From Winogradskyella sp. (lineage in GTDB: Bacteria > Bacteroidota > Bacteroidia > Flavobacteriales > Flavobacteriaceae), in the NCBI GenBank assembly GCA_030149115.1, contig JASBSE010000262.1:1-6934 (forward strand): a stretch of DNA of 6,934 nt. Reading direction: 5' to 3'. This document shows positions 1 through 6,589 of the stretch, in pieces. Every line of letters begins with the position of its first letter. Positions within the stretch are counted from its first letter, which is position 1. The notes under the pieces are model-generated. The model was not told the origin of the DNA, made no database searches, and saw nothing but the letters and a program-made list of their open reading frames with translations. The translations under genes were made by a program, and so were the position numbers.

Positions 1-582
1 TTATTTTTGGCTTTTAATTCTGCATTGTTCGCGCAAGATAATTCAGAAGCCATTAAATCTGATTTCGCAAACTATCTTAAAGCCATAAAGGCTCAGGATT
101 TTGAAACCTCTTTAGATTATTTGGTAGAAGATGTTTTTGAAATTATTCCTAAGGAAACGATGCTAATTCTAATGGAGCAAACATTTAATACTGAGGGAGT
201 GGAGTTTACTTTTGGCGATTTTGTTATAAATGAAATAAAAGAACCTATTGTTGTGGATAGCACCTCTTATGTTATTCTTAATTATGAGAATGAGATGTCT
301 ATTAAATATACGGAGCAGCAAGAAGAAGAAACTTCTGAAGAAGACAAAAAGTTAACTCAAGTGATGACACACTCATTGTTAGAACAGCAGTTTGGTAAAG
401 GGAATGTAACCTATAATAAATCTACTGAATTTTTTGATATAAAAGCTATAAAAAAAGCGATTGCTATTTATAATGAGGATGAAAGGAAATGGAAATTTTT
501 AGTTGTTGAAAAAGGAAATCCGTTCTTACTAAAGTCCATATTACCGAGTTCAATTTTAGAGAAAGTTTTAACCGAAGATTAA
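1..582 (+). CDS. Secreted protein of unknown function, 5'-truncated
   Basis: I do not recognise this family. The frame is open from the first base of the window, so the true start lies upstream; the TTG at position 7 is not a convincing start because it falls inside the hydrophobic core of an apparent signal peptide. That segment (LFLAFNSALFAQ, visible residues 1-12) ends in the FAQ that often marks signal-peptidase cleavage in Flavobacteriia, so the mature protein is probably periplasmic or surface-exposed. The remaining 180 or so residues mix helices and strands, with an acidic stretch (EQQEEETSEED, visible residues 105-115) in the middle and a strand-like KWKFLVVE near the end. The small size and the pattern of an N-terminal helix pair followed by strands would suit an NTF2/SnoaL-like fold, but this is a guess. 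It ends 5 bases before the M28 peptidase gene, so the two are probably co-transcribed. Confidence 0.8.
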   Translation, partial: LFLAFNSALFAQDNSEAIKSDFANYLKAIKAQDFETSLDYLVEDVFEIIPKETMLILMEQTFNTEGVEFTFGDFVINEIKEPIVVDSTSYVILNYENEMSIKYTEQQEEETSEEDKKLTQVMTHSLLEQQFGKGNVTYNKSTEFFDIKAIKKAIAIYNEDERKWKFLVVEKGNPFLLKSILPSSILEKVLTED

Positions 583-587
583 TTAAG

Positions 588-1991
588 ATGAGAACCTCAC
601 TATCACTCATATTAATATTGTTTTCATTTTCTTTTTGTGTGACACAAACAGACGAAGCAGTATTAAAGACCATTTACAAACAGTCTTTAACCAATGGCAA
701 AAGCTACCAATGGTTAGACTATTTATCCAATACTATTGGAGGTCGTTTATCTGGCTCAACCAATGCAGAGCTTGCAGTGCAATACACAAAAAGTGAGCTA
801 GAAAAACTTGGATTAGATAAAGTGTGGCTGCAACCTGTAATGGTGCCAAAATGGGTCAGAGGTGAAAAAGAAATGGCTTATTTTGTTGCCAATGAAGAGT
901 TTAATAAAGTTAATATTTGTGCTTTAGGTGGTTCTGTTGCCACTTCTGAAAAGGGTCTAAAAGCAAAAGTCATAGAAGTTAGTAGCTATAAGGATTTAGA
1001 AAGCTTAGGTGAAACCAAAATTAAAGGTAAAATTGTATTCATTAATAGAGCTTTGCAACCAGATTTAATAAATACTTTTGAAGCTTATGGTGGTTGTTCT
1101 GTAGAACGTTACAGAGGAGCGGCTGAAGCCTCAAAGTATGGTGCAGTTGGAACTATTGTACGTTCATTGAGTTCTAGACAAGACGATTATCCACATACAG
1201 GAAGCATGAGTTATGGAGATTTACCTGTAGAAAAAAGAATACCATCTGCAGCGATAAGTACAAACGATGCTGTAAAACTAAGTGAGGCTTTAAAAAAAGA
1301 TAAAGACCTTGAATTCTTTTTTGAAATGAGTTGCCAACAATATGATGATGTAGAGTCTTATAATGTTATCGGTGAGATTACAGGAAGCGAATTTCCAAAC
1401 GAATATATTGTGGTTGGTGGCCATTTAGATTCTTGGGATTTAGGGGATGGAGCTCATGATGATGGTGCAGGAGTTGTACAGTCTATGGATGTTTTACGAT
1501 TATTGAAAGAAAGTGGTGTTAGACCAAAGCGTAGCATTAGAGTTGTCCTTTTTATGAATGAAGAAAATGGACTTCGCGGTGGACGTAAATATGCCGAAGT
1601 AGCAAAATTAAAAGGTGAAAAACATGTCTTTGCTCTAGAAAGTGATGCAGGTGGTTTTACACCGAGAGGCTTTAGTTTTGATGGTAGTGAGTTAATGCTA
1701 CAGAAAATAGATGCATGGCGACCACTCTTTCAGCCTTATTTAATTCATTATTTTGAAAAAGGCTATAGTGGTGCTGATATTGGACCGTTAAAAGATGATG
1801 GTATTCTGTTAGCAGGTTTACGACCAGACTCTCAGCGTTACTTTGATCATCATCATGCTGCCAATGACACTTTTGAGCACGTTAACAAGCGCGAATTAGA
1901 ATTAGGAGCTGCAACCATGACAGCTTTAGTATATTTAGTAGATAAGTATGGAGTAGAGACTTCTTTAGGGATGAAAGAGATAAAGGATTAA
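588..1991 (+). CDS. Exported M28-family zinc metallopeptidase (carboxypeptidase Q-like)
   Basis: This is a 467-residue co-catalytic di-zinc exopeptidase of peptidase family M28, close in length and layout to carboxypeptidase Q (PGCP). The N-terminus (residues 1-19) is a hydrophobic signal peptide; Cys17 is preceded by Phe, so it does not form a proper lipobox. Residues about 45-90 start the peptidase fold, about 120-245 look like the inserted PA-type domain, and the catalytic half follows. The visible active-site set is complete: GGHLD (His279 with Asp281), HDDGAG (Asp291 as bridging ligand), NEE (Glu325 as general base, Glu326 as ligand), ESD (Asp353 as ligand) and HAAND (His423 as ligand). 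It should cleave dipeptides or N-terminal residues of peptides in the periplasm or outside the cell; the exact specificity cannot be read. It follows the upstream secreted-protein gene by 5 bases, with no Shine-Dalgarno sequence, and faces the DUF6090 gene with an 8-base gap. Confidence 0.93.
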   Translation: MRTSLSLILILFSFSFCVTQTDEAVLKTIYKQSLTNGKSYQWLDYLSNTIGGRLSGSTNAELAVQYTKSELEKLGLDKVWLQPVMVPKWVRGEKEMAYFVANEEFNKVNICALGGSVATSEKGLKAKVIEVSSYKDLESLGETKIKGKIVFINRALQPDLINTFEAYGGCSVERYRGAAEASKYGAVGTIVRSLSSRQDDYPHTGSMSYGDLPVEKRIPSAAISTNDAVKLSEALKKDKDLEFFFEMSCQQYDDVESYNVIGEITGSEFPNEYIVVGGHLDSWDLGDGAHDDGAGVVQSMDVLRLLKESGVRPKRSIRVVLFMNEENGLRGGRKYAEVAKLKGEKHVFALESDAGGFTPRGFSFDGSELMLQKIDAWRPLFQPYLIHYFEKGYSGADIGPLKDDGILLAGLRPDSQRYFDHHHAANDTFEHVNKRELELGAATMTALVYLVDKYGVETSLGMKEIKD

Positions 1992-1999
1992 AAGCAGAT

Positions 2000-2725
2000 T
2001 TATTGAGATTCGTCAAGTCTTTGTTTTATTCTATTTATCAATTCAATAGCATCTTCCTTATACTTTTGGGTTGCGCCTAGATGGTTTCCAACAGCTAGCA
2101 TTCTATGAGATGCGACACGCTTTTTATAATCATCACTTGTTGTGTAATATTCAATAACTTCTTTACTTAATTTGTTAGTGGCTAAATCTATAAACCAAGG
2201 AAATTTTTCTAGCTCATAAAAGTTTTTCATCACAATGGTTTCCATGCGGTCATTATTCTTGTCAATTATTGGGGTGTAGACAGAATATAATCTGGTAATA
2301 TCAGTAATGAGACTATCCTTTTGAGTATTAGTTTCATCAGTTAGCCGTTTTAATTGCTCAAAACCTTTGGTTTGTATGGCAAAAGGTTGGTAGACGGTTA
2401 CAAGATTAAAACAGTTTAAACAGTCCATGTAGTTGTCTGGAGTAATTTCATTATTTAATATTCTATTACTGTCCTCAAGGTTTTTTTTATAAAAATCAAT
2501 AATGTTATTTGCAGATAAAGTGTCAGCTTCCAGATCATAAGATATAGTGCTGAGCGTATTGTTGATTACAGATTTTAGTTTTCTGTTTTCATTCCAGTTA
2601 TTGACATAAAGTGCAAGTAGAATACCAATCATTACCAATGCTATTTCGCCTATGGCATATACTAAATAGCTGCTTACTTTGTTGGAGAAGAATTGCTTTC
2701 TGATTTTTCTAAAGACACTAATCAT
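2000..2725 (-). CDS. DUF6090-type single-pass membrane protein
   Basis: This 241-residue protein matches the Bacteroidota DUF6090 pattern: a short basic N-terminus (FRKIRKQFFSNK, residues 5-16), one transmembrane helix at about 20-41, and the hallmark YAIGEIALVMIGILLAL followed by NNWNENRK (residues 23-49). By the positive-inside rule the N-terminus is cytoplasmic and the roughly 195-residue C-terminal part, mostly helical, lies in the periplasm. It contains two close cysteines (Cys102 and Cys105, CLNC) that might pair or bind a metal, and late helices rich in Lys and Glu. The family has no known function that I can name; members are common and often multicopy in Flavobacteriaceae. The ATG start is supported because the basic N-terminus and hallmark begin at once. 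A 37-residue ORF ends 5 bases upstream, suggesting co-transcription. There is no room for a separate terminator before the convergent peptidase gene. Confidence 0.88.
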   Translation of the reverse strand: MISVFRKIRKQFFSNKVSSYLVYAIGEIALVMIGILLALYVNNWNENRKLKSVINNTLSTISYDLEADTLSANNIIDFYKKNLEDSNRILNNEITPDNYMDCLNCFNLVTVYQPFAIQTKGFEQLKRLTDETNTQKDSLITDITRLYSVYTPIIDKNNDRMETIVMKNFYELEKFPWFIDLATNKLSKEVIEYYTTSDDYKKRVASHRMLAVGNHLGATQKYKEDAIELINRIKQRLDESQ

Positions 2726-2730
2726 AGTTT

Positions 2731-2844
2731 TTATTTATCATTCTTTTTTTCTTTCTTCATCTGTAGATATTTTGATACCAAGCGAACCCCAAGTCTTGCA
2801 AATAGGATTACTGAAATAACTATTACAATGTCAAAACCGCTCAT
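2731..2844 (-). CDS. Candidate 37-residue small membrane-associated protein
   Basis: This ORF reads ATG AGC GGT ... AAT GAT AAA TAA and encodes 37 residues. It starts MSGFD, then has a run of Ile, Val and Leu (residues 6-15), a second hydrophobic stretch broken by Arg17 and Arg21 (to about Leu27), and ends in a strongly basic tail (MKKEKKNDK, residues 29-37). This is the usual look of a small bacterial membrane protein with an outside N-terminus and a cytoplasmic basic tail, although the uninterrupted hydrophobic core is short, so it may instead lie as an amphipathic helix. It occupies the gap between the response regulator and the DUF6090 gene and stops 5 bases before the DUF6090 start, which suits an operon and translational coupling. 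No Shine-Dalgarno sequence is visible, as is normal for Flavobacteriia. No function is recognised. The composition pattern and position favour a real gene, but chance ORFs of this size occur in AT-rich DNA. Confidence 0.55.
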   Translation of the reverse strand: MSGFDIVIVISVILFARLGVRLVSKYLQMKKEKKNDK

Positions 2845-2880
2845 GATTTAATTATTAAAGAGTGTTATTTTTTAACTGAT

Positions 2881-2904
2881 AAAAAGGCTCTTGGCTAGTG
2901 CCTT
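2881..2904 (-). terminator. Weak intrinsic terminator after the kinase/response-regulator operon
   Basis: On the minus strand AAGGC and GCCTT (2900-2904 and 2884-2888) form a 5-bp stem, extended by a CT/AG pair beyond an A-A mismatch, and run into five T residues. It lies about 20 bases after the response-regulator stop codon. The stem is short, so termination may be partial and some transcripts may read on into the small ORF and the DUF6090 gene. Confidence 0.45.
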
Positions 2905-2923
2905 ATTGATAGTTTATTCTATA

Positions 2924-3322
2924 TCAAGCAGCAAAAGTTTTCTTGATTTCAAAAAGCGCATCTCTAGAGATAGGTTTTACAATATAATTACTTACGTTTT
3001 TATAGGATTTTGCACGTTCCATATCAGTTGGATTTATAGAAGAACTTACAACATAGATTACGATTTCTTTTTTAGGTTTTATTTTTATAAACTCTTCTAG
3101 AAATTGCCATCCGTCCATGATAGGCATATTTATATCCAATAAAATTAGTTCTGGGATATTAACATCATTTAAAATTAGATTTTTGAGTTCTTTTATAGCG
3201 TCCTTTCCATTTTTAAAGATTAAGATGTTATCGCAGAAATCACCTTTTTGAATTAGTCTCTTTACGGCAAAAATGTAAATTTCGTCGTCATCAATAATGC
3301 ACGTAGTATTTATTTGTTTCAT
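2924..3322 (-). CDS. Receiver-only response regulator (CheY-like)
   Basis: This 132-residue protein is a single receiver (REC) domain with no output domain. The conserved residues are all visible: the acidic pocket DDD at 11-13, the phospho-acceptor Asp63 in LLDINMPIMDG, the switch Ser93 in VVSSS, the aromatic Tyr113, and Lys116 in VKP. It should accept a phosphoryl group from the PAS histidine kinase encoded just upstream; its ATG overlaps the kinase stop as ATGA, a 4-base overlap that makes translational coupling likely. Without a DNA-binding or enzymatic domain it must act by binding a partner protein or by passing phosphate on to another His-containing protein, as CheY, Spo0F and Rcp1-type regulators do. 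Which of these applies cannot be read from the window. It is cytoplasmic. Confidence 0.93.
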   Translation of the reverse strand: MKQINTTCIIDDDEIYIFAVKRLIQKGDFCDNILIFKNGKDAIKELKNLILNDVNIPELILLDINMPIMDGWQFLEEFIKIKPKKEIVIYVVSSSINPTDMERAKSYKNVSNYIVKPISRDALFEIKKTFAA

Positions 3323-4422
3323 TTTTTTAAAAATATTTTGAAAGTAGTCCCTTCATTGACATAACTTTCAACCGTTATATTACCTTGCATAGCTTCTACT
3401 TGGTTTTTTATTAAAAATAGTCCAAGTCCTCTTGCATCTTTATTTTTGTGAAATGTATTATACATACCAAAAATTCTGTCACCATGGAGACCAAGGTCTA
3501 TACCACGACCATTATCTTCAAATTTTAAAACTAAATATTTGTCCTGATAGTTGCCAGAAATATTTATAACTAGAGGAGTACTTGCTCTTCTGTATTTTAT
3601 TGAATTCGATAAAAGATTAATTACTATACTATCAAAGTAAGCAGGGACAGTGTTTAAAAAAATATCTTTGGAAATGTTATTGTTTATTGTTGCATCTGTG
3701 TCAATAGTTCTTGCAGAAATACTGTCAATGTTTTTTTGTATCTCTTTATAAACGTTGATCTTGGAGTAAGATTCTGTCAGTGCAATATTAATCTGAGCTA
3801 CCTTATTAAGATTCTGTATGGTTTCATTTAGGTTTTCAGAAGCCTTTTTTAGCATTGGGAAAATCTCATTTTTAGTAATGTGAGAGTAGTCTTCTTCAAT
3901 AACATTAAGAAGCAATGATAAATTACCAGAATGTGTTCTAAGATTGTGTGATACAATATGAGCAAAATTAATTAGCCTTTTGTTTTGGTCTACAGTTGTA
4001 GTCAATAGCTTCTTAATTTCTATTTCGGTATTTTTAGCTTTGGAAATATCTTGAAATAACCCGCGAACTCTAACACATTTTTTGTTCTCAAAAAAAGGAT
4101 AGCCAATTGCTCTAACCCATTTTTCTTTGCCTTTTTTTGTAACCATTTCGAGTTCAATATCATATTTTTGATTGTACTCTATTGCTTCAGAAAAATATTT
4201 TAAAATCATTGATTTACTCTCACCATCTTTATAAAAGCTTATGGCAGATTCAACATTTGGAATATAGTCTGAATCGACTTCATGGATTTTTCTGGTAACA
4301 TCACTCCATACAAGGTTTTGGGTTTCTATATCATATTCCCAAGTACCAATTATTGCGGCTTCTTGAATAAAGCTAAATAAATCAACATCTTTAGTATTTT
4401 GAAGTGGTTTACCTTTTGTCAT
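3319..4422 (-). CDS. Soluble PAS-domain sensor histidine kinase
   Basis: This is a 367-residue cytoplasmic histidine kinase without signal peptide or membrane segment. A PAS sensor domain covers about residues 15-128, starting near GTWEYDIETQNLVWS and ending in the PAC-type RGLFQDIS. The dimerisation helices (about 139-215) carry the H-box HIVSHNLRTH, with His159 as the expected phospho-acceptor; Asn and Thr-His replace the acidic residue and Pro of the textbook HE/DLRTP form, a variant I associate with Bacteroidota PAS kinases. The ATP-binding domain (about 255-367) is complete: N-box NLLSNSIKY (Asn269, Asn273), G1 DNGRGI (303-308), F-box IFGMYNTFH and G2 GLGL (332-335). It should phosphorylate the receiver protein whose gene overlaps its stop by 4 bases. 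The PAS ligand or cofactor is unknown. ATG at 4422 is chosen because it gives a short linker before the PAS domain. Confidence 0.93.
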   Translation of the reverse strand: MTKGKPLQNTKDVDLFSFIQEAAIIGTWEYDIETQNLVWSDVTRKIHEVDSDYIPNVESAISFYKDGESKSMILKYFSEAIEYNQKYDIELEMVTKKGKEKWVRAIGYPFFENKKCVRVRGLFQDISKAKNTEIEIKKLLTTTVDQNKRLINFAHIVSHNLRTHSGNLSLLLNVIEEDYSHITKNEIFPMLKKASENLNETIQNLNKVAQINIALTESYSKINVYKEIQKNIDSISARTIDTDATINNNISKDIFLNTVPAYFDSIVINLLSNSIKYRRASTPLVINISGNYQDKYLVLKFEDNGRGIDLGLHGDRIFGMYNTFHKNKDARGLGLFLIKNQVEAMQGNITVESYVNEGTTFKIFLKK

Positions 4423-4448
4423 TATAAAAAACTTATTTGCAGAAGATT

Positions 4449-4475
4449 ACCAACGATTTACTATATGGTGTTGGT
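4449..4475. repeat. Inverted repeat ACCAAC/GTTGGT upstream of the histidine kinase
   Basis: ACCAAC at 4449-4454 and its perfect complement GTTGGT at 4470-4475 are separated by 15 bases. It lies 27-53 bases upstream of the histidine-kinase start, where an operator could be placed. It could also be a transcript hairpin in the 5' leader. Being GC-containing in an AT-rich gap makes it stand out, but a 6-base arm is weak evidence. Confidence 0.35.
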
Positions 4476-4538
4476 TAAGTCTAAATATTCAGCATAATTA
4501 AATATAGTAATTTTTTTTGAATGGATAATTTGCTTTAA

Positions 4539-4549
4539 GGCTATAAGCC
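4539..4549 (-). other. Small hairpin GGCT-ATA-AGCC downstream of lysA
   Basis: GGCT and AGCC can pair around a 3-base loop, 22 bases after the lysA stop. There is no T-run following it on the minus strand, so it is not a proper intrinsic terminator; it may stabilise the lysA transcript end or be incidental. The 148-base gap between lysA and the kinase gene otherwise holds no gene that I can support. Confidence 0.25.
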
Positions 4550-4570
4550 ATGTCTGGAATAGCTAATTAC

Positions 4571-5776
4571 TTAAAAATTAATCTCTAGTTGGTTTCTAAG
4601 AATGTCCTCAAAAGTTTCTCTTTTTCTTATTAATTGAGGTTTGCCTTTGTAAATTAAAACTTCAGCAGGTCTGTATCGAGAATTATAGTTGCTAGCCATT
4701 GTAAAACAATACGCACCAGCATTTTTAAAACAAAGAATATCACCTTCGTTTATTTCAGAAATTCTTCGGTTATTAGCAAATGTGTCAGTTTCGCAGATGT
4801 AGCCAACAACAGAGTAAAAACGTTCTCGACCTTTTGGGTTAGATATGTTTTCTATTTCATGTTGCGATCCATAAAGCATTGGTCTTATTAAATGATTAAA
4901 ACCAGAATCTATCTGAGCAAAAACAGTAGATGTTGTTTGTTTTACAACATTAACCTTTGCTAAAAACACTCCAGCTTCACTCACCAAAAATTTACCAGGT
5001 TCAAAAGCAAGGGTTAGTTCTTTGCCATATTCTTTGCAAAAACTATTAAATCGCTTTGATAGTTTTTTGCCAAGTTCTTCAATATTGGTTTCTATATCTC
5101 CTTTTTTGTAAGGAACCTTAAAACCAGAACCAAAATCAATAAACTCTAAATTTTTAAAATTCTTAGCAGTTTCAAACAAAATCTCACTGGCATACAAGAA
5201 GACATCAATATCTAAAATGTCACTTCCAGTATGCATATGTATGCCATTAATAGTCATATTAGTATTTTCAACAATACGAAGCAATAAAGGAATTTGATGT
5301 ATCGAAATACCAAACTTACTATCTATATGACCAACAGATATATTGGTGTTACCACCAGCCATAACATGTGGATTTATTCTTATACAAACAGGAATATTAG
5401 GATGTTTAGAACCAAATTGTTCTAAAATGGAAAGGTTATCAATATTAATTTGAACACCTAATTCTGCAACATTTTCAATCTCTTCTAGAGAAACTCCATT
5501 AGGAGTATAAATTATATCTTCAGGTTTAAATCCTGCTTTTAAGCCAAGTTGAACTTCTTGAATAGATACTGTATCCAATCCAGAACCCATGCTATTAAAT
5601 AGTTTCAGTACAGATATGTTAGAAAGAGCTTTTACTGCATAGTTAACTCTTAGATTCTTTACAGAATTAAAAGCTTTGGTTAAACGCTTGTATTGTGATG
5701 TAATTTTTTCAGCATCATAAACATAAACTGGGCTTCCGTATTCTTTAGCAATTTGTAGTAATGTATTGTTGTCCAT
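4571..5776 (-). CDS. lysA: Diaminopimelate decarboxylase
   Basis: LysA removes CO2 from meso-diaminopimelate to give L-lysine, the last step of the diaminopimelate route; it is a cytoplasmic PLP enzyme with a fold-III barrel and a C-terminal beta domain, active as a dimer. At 401 residues it has family length. Visible motifs are the PLP lysine Lys49 in YAVKA, HMHTGS (180-185), FGSGFKVPY (216-223) and EPGKF (259-263) for phosphate binding, RPMLYGS (298-304) for substrate contact, CETDTF (328-333) with the catalytic Cys328 supplied by the partner subunit, and GAYCFTMASNYN with SRYRP near the C-terminus. The ATG is 4 residues before the first helix (LLQIAKEYGSPVYVYD), so the start is well placed. 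It is transcribed away from the ACT-domain gene and has a recognisable flavobacterial promoter about 22 bases upstream. No lysine riboswitch fits in such a short leader. Confidence 0.97.
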   Translation of the reverse strand: MDNNTLLQIAKEYGSPVYVYDAEKITSQYKRLTKAFNSVKNLRVNYAVKALSNISVLKLFNSMGSGLDTVSIQEVQLGLKAGFKPEDIIYTPNGVSLEEIENVAELGVQINIDNLSILEQFGSKHPNIPVCIRINPHVMAGGNTNISVGHIDSKFGISIHQIPLLLRIVENTNMTINGIHMHTGSDILDIDVFLYASEILFETAKNFKNLEFIDFGSGFKVPYKKGDIETNIEELGKKLSKRFNSFCKEYGKELTLAFEPGKFLVSEAGVFLAKVNVVKQTTSTVFAQIDSGFNHLIRPMLYGSQHEIENISNPKGRERFYSVVGYICETDTFANNRRISEINEGDILCFKNAGAYCFTMASNYNSRYRPAEVLIYKGKPQLIRKRETFEDILRNQLEINF

Positions 5777-5798
5777 TAATTTCTTTTAAATGAGTGCA

Positions 5799-5829
5799 CA
5801 AACATAGAGTTAGATACTTTATAATGGAA
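5799..5829 (-). promoter_or_regulatory. Flavobacterial-type promoter for lysA
   Basis: On the minus strand TATGTTTG (5806-5799) is a perfect match to the Bacteroidota -7 element TAnnTTTG. Twenty bases upstream of it is TTC (5829-5827), one base off the -33 TTG. The predicted start of transcription would leave a leader of roughly 15-18 bases before the lysA ATG at 5776. Confidence 0.55.
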
Positions 5830-5864
5830 TTTATTGTTGAATATTTACTAATTTTACACATTAA

Positions 5865-5878
5865 GTTAAATAATTAAC
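5865..5878. promoter_or_regulatory. Palindrome GTTAA-ATAA-TTAAC before the ACT-domain gene
   Basis: A perfect inverted repeat with 5-base arms and a 4-base centre ends 3 bases before the start codon at 5882. The position, overlapping the expected leader or start of transcription, would suit an operator, for example for autoregulation by the neighbouring protein. The arms are AT-rich, so chance occurrence is quite possible. Confidence 0.35.
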
Positions 5879-5881
5879 AAA

Positions 5882-6544
5882 ATGAAGACAATTGCATCTT
5901 GTGTAGAGAGTATTGTATTGGAACAACCCTTTTTAGAAGAAGGTCTAGCAAAAGAAATTATTAATTATTCAGCACTGGCAGAAGCCTTGCAAAATGAAGT
6001 GTCTAAAAAATTAGGAAAGCCAGTAAAAACAGGTGCTATTATGATGGCATTGCGACGCTTTAAAGATCGTTTAGAGGTCAGTAAACCTTATTATAAATTA
6101 GATACACTTTTAGAGCAGTTGGGAGATATTACCTTGCGTTCTAATTTAAGTGACTTTACGTATAAAAATTCAAATACCTTAATAGATAGTCAGGCAGCAA
6201 TTCTTACTAAAATAAAAGATAAGAGTAATGTGTTTTACACCTTTACAAGAGGTATTTTAGAAAGCAATATTATTATTTCTAGTTCAGAAAGAACTTCGGT
6301 ACAAGAGAGTTTTAAAAATGAAGAGTGTATTGCTGTAAAAGAAAATCTATCTGCTATTAGTCTCACCTTACCAAAAAGCAATACGACAGTTGCTGGGTTA
6401 TATTATCAAATTTTGAAACGTTTAGCATGGCAAAATGTGGCATTATATGAGGTTATTTCTACAACTAACGAGTTTACAATTGTTGTTGAAGATGCTTATG
6501 TAGATAGTGCATTTTCTATTATAAAAAACTTGAATAAATCATAG
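5882..6544 (+). CDS. ACT-domain protein with helical (possibly winged-helix) N-terminus
   Basis: I recognise this as a Bacteroidota family of about 220 residues that is sometimes labelled aspartate kinase, but it has no amino-acid-kinase domain: the N-terminal KFGG-type motif and the nucleotide site are absent, so catalysis is not supported. Residues 1-65 are helical and read like a DNA-binding helix-turn-helix (INYSALAEALQNEVSKKLGKPVKTGAIMMALRR). Residues about 80-150 may be a degenerate first ACT-like unit (DITLRSNLSDFTYKN ... NIIISSSE). Residues about 155-218 are a clearer ACT domain, with ISLTLP, a long helix GLYYQILKRLAWQNV, then ALYEVISTTNEFTIVVE like the regulatory part of aspartokinases. 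ACT domains bind amino acids, so this is plausibly a sensor or regulator. It is divergent from lysA across 105 bases, which hints at a link to lysine supply. A -7-like TAATTTTA at 5849-5856 is only an approximate promoter match. Confidence 0.85.
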   Translation: MKTIASCVESIVLEQPFLEEGLAKEIINYSALAEALQNEVSKKLGKPVKTGAIMMALRRFKDRLEVSKPYYKLDTLLEQLGDITLRSNLSDFTYKNSNTLIDSQAAILTKIKDKSNVFYTFTRGILESNIIISSSERTSVQESFKNEECIAVKENLSAISLTLPKSNTTVAGLYYQILKRLAWQNVALYEVISTTNEFTIVVEDAYVDSAFSIIKNLNKS

Positions 6545-6589
6545 TATATTCATTTAAAAAAAAGGATTAAAAATTCAACCCAAAAATTA

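Noticed and set aside
7..582. TTG at position 7 as the real start of the first gene
   Set aside because: The frame is open to the window edge and the residues before and after form one hydrophobic signal-peptide core, so the start is outside the window.
588..645. Lipoprotein signal at Cys17 of the M28 peptidase
   Set aside because: The residue before the cysteine is Phe, which does not fit the lipobox; an ordinary signal peptide is more likely.
464..673. 69-residue ORF on the minus strand
   Set aside because: It lies antisense across the end of the secreted-protein gene and the start of the M28 peptidase, both well supported, and its sequence shows no domain or sensible composition.
1992..1999. 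Bidirectional terminator between the convergent peptidase and DUF6090 genes
   Set aside because: The gap is only 8 bases and I found no stable hairpin with T-runs across the junction.
2891..3100. 69-residue ORF on the plus strand rich in Phe and Tyr
   Set aside because: It is antisense to the response regulator; its aromatic-rich sequence is what the reverse of an AT-rich Lys/Glu/Ile gene gives.
4499..4528. Possible kinase-operon promoter, TTA-N19-TATATTTA on the minus strand
   Set aside because: Each element has a mismatch to the flavobacterial consensus, and such matches are common in AT-rich spacers.
5824..5856. Possible promoter for the ACT-domain gene, ATG-N22-TAATTTTA
   Set aside because: Both elements are one base off consensus; the gene must have a promoter in this gap, but this match is too weak to list as a feature.
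5882..6544. Annotation of the ACT-domain protein as a catalytic aspartate kinase
   Set aside because: The protein is only 220 residues and has no amino-acid-kinase domain or nucleotide-binding motif; only the ACT-like part resembles aspartokinase.
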